Positions 15,277 to 21,197 of a stretch of DNA of 21,197 nucleotides are shown here, one piece after another. The stretch is taken from contig JAZDLO010000045.1 in assembly GCA_043801935.1 (NCBI GenBank), positions 1 through 21,197 on the forward strand, read 5' to 3'. The position numbers and the translations under genes are program-made. Under the pieces are notes generated by a model. It was not told the DNA's origin and ran no database searches. It saw nothing but the letters and a program-made list of their open reading frames with translations. This DNA comes from JAZDLO01 sp043801935 (GTDB taxonomy: Bacteria > Actinomycetota > Thermoleophilia > RBG-16-64-13). Numbering within the stretch: the stretch's first letter is position 1; each line of letters begins with the position of its first letter.

Positions 15277-16271
15277 AGGTGGGGACAGGGTTCACTCGCG
15301 CCTTCCGGGAGGAGATGGCCCGCACCGAGGAAAGACAGGCCTGCTGCCGGATGGCGGCAGTGGCCGGCCTGATGCACACCGCAGGCACTTTCGTTATCCG
15401 AGGGGGGGTGACCGACGAGGAGCGCTATGAGATCCGTCTGGCCACCACAGTGCAGGGGGCGGCGAAAATGGTCTACTCGCAGTTCAAGGCGTTTGGAGCC
15501 GAGGGTGAGCTACTGACGCGGCGGGAGCCTCGCTTTCGCCGGCGTCTGGTGTACGAAGTGCATCTGAAAGGGACCCCACCGGCTCTTCAAGCTCTGAATG
15601 AGATGGGCGCTCTGGGCGACAACTTCCAACTCCAACCCGGTATCACGAAACGGTTGGTCAAGAAGAGCTGCTGTCGGAGCGCCTTCATCCGCGGCTGCCT
15701 GATCGGGGCCGGCTCGGCGAACTCGCCTCAGAAGGAGGCCCATCTTGAGATCATCACCCCGCACCAGGCTTTCGCCGCCGATCTCCTGCGATTGCTCGGC
15801 GACATGGACTTCCATCCCGGCCAGAGGTACCGCAGGGGGAGCTACGTGGTATATCTCAAAGGAAGGGACGAAGTGGCCGGACTGCTGGCCCTGGCAGGGG
15901 CGGACCAGTCGGCGCTGGCGGTAGAGGAACAGGCGGTGGTGAAAGAGGTGCGGTCGCGGGCCAACCGTTTGGCGAATTGCGACTCGGCGAACCTGCGCCG
16001 TTCGAGTGGGGCGGCCCAGCGCCACTTGGAGGCCATCTATGTTCTGGAGCGGACCGGGCGGCTGCAGACGCTGCCCCCAGCTTTGCAGGACATGGCCGAT
16101 CTGCGCCTCCGTTACCCCTATATGACCTTGTCGGAACTGGCGGAAGCCGAAGGGGAGGGCCTCTCCCGCTCCGCTGTGAACCACCGGTTAAGGCGGCTGG
16201 TACAGGCTGCACAACGGGGCGCGGACAAGGCAGAGGGCAAAGGCGCTCGTGATAAAATGCGCGTTCGCTGA
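15273..16271 (+). CDS. whiA: DNA-binding protein WhiA (sporulation regulator-like)
   Basis: WhiA combines a LAGLIDADG-homing-endonuclease-like fold with a C-terminal HTH. In Streptomyces it controls sporulation septation with WhiB; in other Gram-positives it affects division and chromosome segregation. Here residues 1-135 form the N-terminal half (FTRAFREEMART, QACCRMAAVAGLM), SCCRSAFIRGCLIGAGS starts the second part, HLEIITPHQAFAADLL follows, then NRLANCDSANLRRSSGAAQRHLEAI and the HTH MTLSELAEAEGEGLSRSAVN. The protein has 332 residues, normal for the family. It starts at GTG 15273 in a GTGA overlap with rapZ. No other sporulation genes are in view, so a developmental role cannot be claimed. 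Confidence 0.95.
   Translation: MKVGTGFTRAFREEMARTEERQACCRMAAVAGLMHTAGTFVIRGGVTDEERYEIRLATTVQGAAKMVYSQFKAFGAEGELLTRREPRFRRRLVYEVHLKGTPPALQALNEMGALGDNFQLQPGITKRLVKKSCCRSAFIRGCLIGAGSANSPQKEAHLEIITPHQAFAADLLRLLGDMDFHPGQRYRRGSYVVYLKGRDEVAGLLALAGADQSALAVEEQAVVKEVRSRANRLANCDSANLRRSSGAAQRHLEAIYVLERTGRLQTLPPALQDMADLRLRYPYMTLSELAEAEGEGLSRSAVNHRLRRLVQAAQRGADKAEGKGARDKMRVR
16250..16258 (+). promoter_or_regulatory. Candidate internal promoter for the glycolytic genes
   Basis: TGATAAAAT, inside the last codons of whiA, fits an extended -10 (TGA plus TAAAAT at 16253-16258). A start near 16265 would give about a 40-nt leader to gap, which has GAGGGG upstream of its ATG. No good -35 is visible. Confidence 0.4.
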
Positions 16272-16305
16272 AGGACGAGACACGACGTAAGAGGGGCAGG
16301 TTCGG

Positions 16306-17301
16306 ATGACCACCAAAGTAGCCATCAACGGGTTCGGACGGATCGGCCGCCTGTTCCTACGGGCGGCCGCCCAGAACGGCGCAGACATCGAGGTGGTGGC
16401 GGTCAACGATCTCACCGATGCTGCCACCCTGGCTCATCTGCTGAAATACGACAGTGTCCACGGCGTGTGGCCGGGAGAAGTCGCTCACACTACGGAGGAG
16501 ATCGTCTTCGAGGGCCGGAGCATCACGGTCCTGTCCGCCCCCGACGTGGCTCTGCTGCCCTGGCGGGAGTTGGGAGTGGATGTGGTCGTGGAATCCACGG
16601 GCCTCTACACCGAGCGGGCCAAAGCGGCTCTTCACTTGGACCAAGGGGCGAGAAAGGTACTCATCAGCGCCCCGGCCAAGGACCCCGACCTCACGGTGGT
16701 CGTGGGGGTCAACGATGCCGACTACGATCCGGCCCGCCATCACATCATCTCCAACGCTTCCTGCACGACGAACTGTCTGGCCCCGGTGGTGAAAGTGCTC
16801 TTGGATTCGTTCGGCATCGAGCAGGGCTTCATGACGACCATCCATGCCTTCACCAACGATCAACGCATCCTCGATCTGCCCCACAAGGACTTACGAAGGG
16901 CGCGGGCTGCTTCCCTCTCCATCATCCCCACCTCAACCGGGGCGGCCCGGGCCATCGCTCTGGTGCTGCCCGAGCTCAAGGGTAAGCTGGACGGATTCGC
17001 TCTGCGGGTGCCGGTACCGGACGGCTCGGTGGTCGACCTGGTGGTCACCCTGGAGCGAGAGACCACCGTGGAAGAGATCAACGCTGCGATGAAAGCGGCC
17101 GCGGAAGGCCCGTTGGCCGGGGTGCTCCGCTACACCGATGAACCTCTGGTGTCTTCGGACATCGTGGGCGACCCGCACTCCTCGGTCTTCGACTCCGCTC
17201 TCACTATGGTCATGGGGCGTCAAGCCAAGCTGGTGATGTGGTACGACAACGAGTGGGGCTTCGCCAACCGCATGGTCGACCTGTGCGGGCGACTGTTCTA
17301 G
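16306..17301 (+). CDS. gap: Glyceraldehyde-3-phosphate dehydrogenase
   Basis: Catalyses glyceraldehyde-3-phosphate + NAD + phosphate to 1,3-bisphosphoglycerate. The 331-residue protein opens with the Rossmann motif INGFGRIGR; an acidic residue after the second strand (VNDLTD) points to NAD preference. The catalytic site SNASCTTNC places C153, with H180 in TTIHAFTNDQ. The phosphate/catalytic segment STGAARAI and the S-loop-side motif RVPVPDGSVVDL are present, and the C-terminal WYDNEWGFANRMVDL is complete. Shine-Dalgarno GAGGGG precedes the ATG, and 34 nt separate it from whiA. It starts the gap-pgk-tpiA-gpmI block. Confidence 0.97.
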   Translation: MTTKVAINGFGRIGRLFLRAAAQNGADIEVVAVNDLTDAATLAHLLKYDSVHGVWPGEVAHTTEEIVFEGRSITVLSAPDVALLPWRELGVDVVVESTGLYTERAKAALHLDQGARKVLISAPAKDPDLTVVVGVNDADYDPARHHIISNASCTTNCLAPVVKVLLDSFGIEQGFMTTIHAFTNDQRILDLPHKDLRRARAASLSIIPTSTGAARAIALVLPELKGKLDGFALRVPVPDGSVVDLVVTLERETTVEEINAAMKAAAEGPLAGVLRYTDEPLVSSDIVGDPHSSVFDSALTMVMGRQAKLVMWYDNEWGFANRMVDLCGRLF

Positions 17302-17328
17302 CGGCTGAGCGCGGGAAGCGAGGGCGAC

Positions 17329-18522
17329 ATGACCAAGAAGACGGTCCGGGACGTGGACGTCGCCGGCAAGCGAGTGCTGGTTCGCGTGGATTTCAACGTC
17401 CCTCTCAAGGGTGGACGCGTCGCCGACGATACCCGCATTCGCGCGGCTCTGCCCACCATCCAGTATCTGCGCGAGCGCGGTTGCCGCGTGATCCTGATGT
17501 CTCACCTCGGTCGGCCCGCAGGCATGCCGGATGTGGCGCTGCAGCTCGATCCGGTGGCCATGCGTCTGGGGCAGTTGCTCGCAGTCCCCGTCCGCAAGGT
17601 GAGCGAGCTCTCGGGTCCGGGAGTGGAGGCTGCCGTAGCCGTCATGGAACCCGGCGACCTCATGCTATTGGAGAACTCCCGTTTCGATCCCAGGGAGAAG
17701 AAGAACGACCCAGCCTTGGTGAGGGAATTAGCCTGCCTGGGCGATCTCTACGTGAACGACGCGTTCAGCGCCGCCCACCGCGCGCATGCGACCACCGCCG
17801 GCCTGGCTGCGGCCCTCCCGGCGGTCGCTGGGTTCCAGATGGAGAAGGAGTTGGCGGCTCTGGACGGCCTTCTTGCGGATCCCAAGAGGCCCTTCGTGGT
17901 GGTCTTGGGCGGGGTCAAAGTCACCGACAAGATCAAGGTGATCGATCGTTTCCTCGATCTGGCGGACAGGTTGCTGATCGGAAACGCGATGAGCTTGACC
18001 TTCCTCAAAGCGAAGGGCGTGTCGGTGGGCGCCACCGAGTTGGAGGACGAAGGCGTGATAGTGGCGGCAGAGGCCCTTGAGAAGGCGGAGAGCAGCCGCT
18101 GCCGGCTGGTACTTTCCACCGATGTCGTTGTCGCCGACGCCTTCGCCGAGGACGCGGCGACGAAGGTCGTCGCGGTCGATGCCATCCCCGAGGGCTGGAT
18201 GGGGCTTGACATCGGACCGGAGACCGCGGCCGCCTATGCCGCTTCCATCGCCCAGGCCGGCGAGGTCTTCTGGAACGGACCGATGGGTGTGTTCGAGATG
18301 GCCCCCTTCGCCGCCGGGACCCGGGCGGTGGCCGAAGCGATGGCGGCCTGCTCCGGGGTGACGGTGGTCGGCGGCGGCGATTCGGTGGCCGCGGTCAACA
18401 AGTTCGGCCTAGCCGACAAGATGGACCATGTTTCCATGGGCGGGGGAGCTTCTCTCGAGTTCATCGAGGGAGCCGCCCTCCCGGGCGTCGTCGCCCTGCC
18501 CGACAAGGAGCAGTCCTGGTGA
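17329..18522 (+). CDS. pgk: Phosphoglycerate kinase
   Basis: Transfers the acyl phosphate of 1,3-bisphosphoglycerate to ADP. The 397-residue length is typical. N-domain motifs: RVDFNVPL (19-26), DDTRIRAALPTIQYL, SHLGRPAG, LLENSRFDPREKKNDP and YVNDAFSAAHRAHAT. C-domain: VLGGVKVTDKIKVI, FWNGPMGVFE, and the glycine-rich GGGDSVAAVNKFG with SMGGGASLEFIEG. Two segments deviate mildly from the common pattern: GGVKVTDK where most have GGAKVSDK, and IGNAMSLTFLKA where most have GGGMAxTFLKA. Key charged residues remain, so activity is expected. GAGG 7 nt before the ATG serves as Shine-Dalgarno. The stop overlaps the tpiA start (GTGA). Confidence 0.97.
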   Translation: MTKKTVRDVDVAGKRVLVRVDFNVPLKGGRVADDTRIRAALPTIQYLRERGCRVILMSHLGRPAGMPDVALQLDPVAMRLGQLLAVPVRKVSELSGPGVEAAVAVMEPGDLMLLENSRFDPREKKNDPALVRELACLGDLYVNDAFSAAHRAHATTAGLAAALPAVAGFQMEKELAALDGLLADPKRPFVVVLGGVKVTDKIKVIDRFLDLADRLLIGNAMSLTFLKAKGVSVGATELEDEGVIVAAEALEKAESSRCRLVLSTDVVVADAFAEDAATKVVAVDAIPEGWMGLDIGPETAAAYAASIAQAGEVFWNGPMGVFEMAPFAAGTRAVAEAMAACSGVTVVGGGDSVAAVNKFGLADKMDHVSMGGGASLEFIEGAALPGVVALPDKEQSW

Positions 18523-19301
18523 GCATGAGCCGCCCCAGTCGCGGGCGCGTGCCCCTCATGGCCGGCAACTGGAAGCTGTACAAGACCAGCGGCGAAGGCG
18601 CTGCGTTCGTAAGGCAACTGTCCGAACGCCTGGGAGCGGTGGGCGACCGCGACGTGATAGTGGCTCCTCCGTTCACCGGTCTCTATGAGGCGGTGAAGGC
18701 CGCAGCGGGCACCTGTATCTCGGTGGCGTCGCAAGACGTGTTCTGGGAGGGAGAAGGCGCTTACACGGGCGAGGTGGCGCCGGGCATGCTGGCGGATCTC
18801 GGGGTGAAGGCCGCCATAATCGGCCACTCTGAGCGCCGGCAGTACTTCGGAGAGACCGACGAAACGGTGAGCAAGAAAGTACGGGCCGTCTTGGACCAGG
18901 GCCTGCTGCCCATCATGTGCGTGGGAGAGACCGAAGCCGAGCGCGAAGCCGCGCTGACCGGAGAAGTCCTCTCCACTCAGGTGCCGGCCGGGTTGGCCTC
19001 GGTGCGGTCAGGAGAGGTCGTGTCGCTGGCCATCGCTTATGAGCCTATCTGGGCTATAGGTACGGGCAAGACGGCGACTCCCGGGATCGCGCAAGAGGCG
19101 GTCGCCTTCGTCCGGTCCCAGGTGGCAGCCGCGCTGGGCGCCGAGGCTGCGCAGGCGGCGCGCATCCTCTATGGGGGGAGCGTGAAGCCGGACAACATCG
19201 ACGAATTGATGGCCCAACCGGATATCGACGGCGTGCTGGTGGGAGGGGCGAGTCTCGAGCTCGACTCGTTCGCCCGCATCGTCCAGTTCGAGAAGCATTA
19301 A
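18519..19301 (+). CDS. tpiA: Triosephosphate isomerase
   Basis: Interconverts dihydroxyacetone phosphate and glyceraldehyde-3-phosphate. Catalytic residues are all visible: N17 and K19 in GNWKLYK, H103 in IGHSERR, E175 in AYEPIWAIGTGKTATP. The phosphate-binding end, ILYGGSVKPDN and DGVLVGGASL, is intact. Length 260 matches the family. GTG 18519 overlaps the pgk stop (GTGA); an ATG two codons later (18525) is an equally possible start. Confidence 0.97.
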   Translation: MSMSRPSRGRVPLMAGNWKLYKTSGEGAAFVRQLSERLGAVGDRDVIVAPPFTGLYEAVKAAAGTCISVASQDVFWEGEGAYTGEVAPGMLADLGVKAAIIGHSERRQYFGETDETVSKKVRAVLDQGLLPIMCVGETEAEREAALTGEVLSTQVPAGLASVRSGEVVSLAIAYEPIWAIGTGKTATPGIAQEAVAFVRSQVAAALGAEAAQAARILYGGSVKPDNIDELMAQPDIDGVLVGGASLELDSFARIVQFEKH

Positions 19302-19306
19302 GCGCC

Positions 19307-20854
19307 GTGTCCACCGTGGCGAGCAACGGGCGCCGGCGCGCCGCCCTCGTCATCCTGGACGGGTGGGGCTGCGCGCCCCCCGGTCCAGGCAATGCTATCT
19401 CGTTGGCCGAGACGCCGGTCTGGGATGCCCTGTGGAAGCGGTATCCGCACGTCCTTCTGGAGGCCAGCGGGGAAGCGGTCGGTCTGCCACCCGGCATCAT
19501 GGGTAACTCCGAGGTAGGCCACCTCACTCTGGGGTCGGGGCGGGTGATCTACCAGGATCTCACCCGGATCAACCGGGCAGTCGCCGATGGTTCGTTCTTT
19601 GAGAATCCTGCGCTTGCGGCCGTGATGGACGGAGCCGTCGCCCGAGATCGGTCCATCCACCTCATGGGTCTGCTGTCTGACGCCGGAGTGCATTCGTCTC
19701 TCGCCCACCTGAAGGCCCTGGTGACGATGGCCCACCGGCGAAGAGCGTCGAGCGTGTTCATCCACGCCTTCACCGACGGACGGGACACCTCACCCACCGC
19801 CGGCGAGGCTTTCATGGAAGACCTGGAGGCCTTCCTCCACGCCAAGGGGCTTGGCAGGGTGGCCACGGTCTCCGGTCGTTATTACGCCATGGATCGCGAC
19901 CGGCGATGGGAGCGGGTGAAACGGACCTACGACGCTCTGGTCCACAGCCAGGGGCTCCGGGCGGCGAACGCCACGGCCGCCATCCACGAGTCCTACGACC
20001 GTGGCGAGACCGACGAGTTCATCCAGCCTACCCTCGTCGACCACGCCCCGGAGTCGCGCGTCCGAGCGGGCGACGGGGTCATCTTCTTCAATTTCCGACC
20101 GGATAGGGCACGAGAGCTGACGGCGGCCCTCACTCAGGCCGACTTTGTCGGGTTTGATCGCGGGGGACCCCCACCGTCCTTCGACTTCGTGGGGATGACC
20201 GAGTACGACCCGGATCTTGACCTTGCGGTCGCCTTCCCCAAGGAAGAGCCGCGTCACGTGCTGGCCGAGGTCATCAGCGCGGCCGGCCTCACCCAGTTGC
20301 ATATTGCCGAGACAGAGAAGTACGCGCACGTGACCTCCTTCTTCAACGGAGGCCGCGAAGAGCCGTTTCCCGGAGAGGTGCGCAAGCTCGTCCCCTCTCC
20401 CCGAGACGTTGCGACCTACGATCAGAAGCCCGCCATGAGCGCATACGAAGTGGCCGACTGCTTGGAGAAGACGATGGCCGAGGCCCCAGCAGACTTCGTG
20501 GTGCTCAACTTCGCCAACCCCGACATGGTCGGTCACACGGGCAACATCGCAGCCACAGTCGAGGCGATCCAGCATGTTGACCGCTGCCTGGGGAAGGTGC
20601 TGAAGGTACTTGAGGGGGTGGGAGCGAAAGTCATAGTGACAGCGGATCACGGCAACGCGGAGGTCAAGCTGGAGCCTGACGGAAGCGTCAACACCGCCCA
20701 CACCACCGACCGGGTCCCCCTGGTCCTTCTCGACAGGGACGCCGTGCTACGTGAGGGGGCTGGTTTGTCGGATGTGGCGCCCACGGTCCTTTGTTTCCTC
20801 GGGTTGGACATACCTCCGGAGATGACGGGCCGCCCTGTGTGCCGATATGAATAA
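19307..20854 (+). CDS. gpmI: 2,3-bisphosphoglycerate-independent phosphoglycerate mutase
   Basis: Converts 3-phosphoglycerate to 2-phosphoglycerate using two metal ions (usually Mn) and a serine phospho-intermediate. The 515-residue length is typical. Metal ligand D18 lies in VILDGWG, catalytic S68 in GIMGNSEVGH; HAFTDGRDTSP, SGRYYAMDRDRRWERV and FFNFRPDRARE form the transferase insert; the second metal cluster includes NPDMVGHTG, VTADHGNAE (D447, H448) and H465 in AHTTDRVPLV. It starts at GTG 19307, only 5 nt after the tpiA stop, with a weak Shine-Dalgarno, so coupling is likely. Confidence 0.97.
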   Translation: MSTVASNGRRRAALVILDGWGCAPPGPGNAISLAETPVWDALWKRYPHVLLEASGEAVGLPPGIMGNSEVGHLTLGSGRVIYQDLTRINRAVADGSFFENPALAAVMDGAVARDRSIHLMGLLSDAGVHSSLAHLKALVTMAHRRRASSVFIHAFTDGRDTSPTAGEAFMEDLEAFLHAKGLGRVATVSGRYYAMDRDRRWERVKRTYDALVHSQGLRAANATAAIHESYDRGETDEFIQPTLVDHAPESRVRAGDGVIFFNFRPDRARELTAALTQADFVGFDRGGPPPSFDFVGMTEYDPDLDLAVAFPKEEPRHVLAEVISAAGLTQLHIAETEKYAHVTSFFNGGREEPFPGEVRKLVPSPRDVATYDQKPAMSAYEVADCLEKTMAEAPADFVVLNFANPDMVGHTGNIAATVEAIQHVDRCLGKVLKVLEGVGAKVIVTADHGNAEVKLEPDGSVNTAHTTDRVPLVLLDRDAVLREGAGLSDVAPTVLCFLGLDIPPEMTGRPVCRYE

Positions 20855-20907
20855 GATTGTTGAGTATACAAAAATGTACCCGTGGTGGTACCTTACGGAG
20901 TAAAATA

Positions 20908-20925
20908 GTGGGCGGCAACGCCCAT
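20908..20925 (+). other. GNRA-tetraloop hairpin in the secG leader
   Basis: GTGGGCG-GCAA-CGCCCAT: six Watson-Crick pairs plus a G-U closing pair, capped by the stable GCAA tetraloop. It lies just after a possible -10, near the 5' end of a secG transcript. Confidence 0.55.
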
Positions 20926-20948
20926 GAGAGCAAACCATGAGGGCAAAC
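20923..20948 (+). repeat. 13-bp tandem direct repeat in the secG leader
   Basis: CATGAGAGCAAAC is followed directly by CATGAGGGCAAAC, with one mismatch. The first copy overlaps the 3' arm of the adjacent hairpin by 3 nt. Confidence 0.85.
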
Positions 20949-20973
20949 TTGGGTATCGGAGAGGTAGATTGAA

Positions 20974-21195
20974 GTGATATACGTTCTGGTCGCACTGGAC
21001 ACCATTCTTGGTCTGGGGGTACTGGTCCTGATCTTTCTCCACTCAGGGAAGGACGCAGGTCTGTCCACCGCGTTCGGGGGCTCAGGAGGAGCATTTGGCG
21101 GGAGCGGAGTGGTGCAGAAGAACCTCGACCGGCTGACGATTGCGTGCGCGGTCTGCTTCTTCATCGTGTCGATCGCCCTTGTGTATATCGTCTGA
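20974..21195 (+). CDS. secG: Preprotein translocase subunit SecG
   Basis: A 73-residue inner-membrane protein that assists SecYE during export. It has two transmembrane segments (about 2-22, VLVALDTILGLGVLVLIFL, and 52-72, LTIACAVCFFIVSIALVYIV) joined by the typical Gly/Ser-rich loop SGGAFGGSG. The length is normal. The start is GTG at 20974, 9 nt after GGAGAGG. SecG next to glycolytic genes is a common arrangement in Gram-positive and other bacteria, here with gpmI between tpiA and secG. A 119-bp structured leader suggests some separate control from gpmI. Confidence 0.92.
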   Translation: MIYVLVALDTILGLGVLVLIFLHSGKDAGLSTAFGGSGGAFGGSGVVQKNLDRLTIACAVCFFIVSIALVYIV

Positions 21196-21197
21196 GA

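Larger units (their letters stand above)
20855..20973 (+). promoter_or_regulatory. Structured intergenic/leader region before secG
   Basis: A 119-bp gap whose first half is AT-rich for this window. In order: an inverted repeat GTACC-(CGTGGT)-GGTAC at 20876-20891, a possible -10 TAAAAT at 20901-20906 without a clear -35, a GNRA-loop hairpin at 20908-20925, a 13-bp tandem repeat at 20923-20948, and GGAGAGG at 20958-20964 before the GTG. No T-run follows the hairpin, so termination after gpmI is not evident. It could be a promoter with operator, or an RNA element controlling secG. Confidence 0.5.

Noticed and set aside
20908..20925. Hairpin considered as a gpmI intrinsic terminator
   Set aside because: No T-run follows; the next bases are a GAGAGCAAAC repeat.
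1..21197. Mobile element, defence system or prophage
   Set aside because: No transposase, integrase, terminal repeats, CRISPR repeats or restriction genes are seen; nearly all genes are conserved housekeeping genes with similar base composition.

Overview
This is a GC-rich bacterial window, almost fully coding, with no RNA genes, CRISPR arrays, insertion sequences or integrase genes visible. The gene set (whiA and rapZ beside a gap-pgk-tpiA-gpmI-secG glycolytic block, GTG/TTG starts, 4-nt ATGA/GTGA overlaps, an uvrA start with no leader) suggests an actinobacterial lineage, perhaps a deep-branching anaerobic or facultative one. The phylum is an inference; I cannot name a genus.

Layout. (1) 1-335, minus: the start of an exported protein cut by the window edge. 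(2) 612-2338, plus: a membrane-anchored protein of unknown function overlapping a PrsW-type intramembrane protease. (3) 2423-6876, plus: uvrA, probably leaderless, overlapping hflX; HflX carries a C-terminal HTH-like domain that has its own in-frame Shine-Dalgarno and ATG. (4) 6880-11656, minus: etfB-etfA-acyl-CoA dehydrogenase, tightly overlapped, then an M42 aminopeptidase whose stop lies 3 bp from the hflX stop. (5) 11854-21195, plus: uvrC-ogt-rapZ-whiA followed by gap-pgk-tpiA-gpmI and secG. The divergent 197-bp etfB/uvrC gap holds an extended -10 promoter candidate for etfB.

How they work together. uvrA, uvrC and ogt supply nucleotide excision and alkyl-guanine repair. EtfAB takes electrons from the acyl-CoA dehydrogenase. 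The GAPDH to phosphoglycerate mutase block covers lower glycolysis or gluconeogenesis. RapZ and WhiA are the usual neighbours, but the YvcK gene normally found between them is missing. SecG is the small subunit of the Sec translocon.

Most of the window is core genome. The points most worth a second look are the HflX-HTH fusion with its internal translation start, a 9-nt repeat encoding His-containing tripeptides inside the HflX GTPase domain, the structured secG leader (GNRA hairpin plus a 13-bp tandem repeat), and the unknown-protein/PrsW pair. I did not find a clear new multi-gene system.
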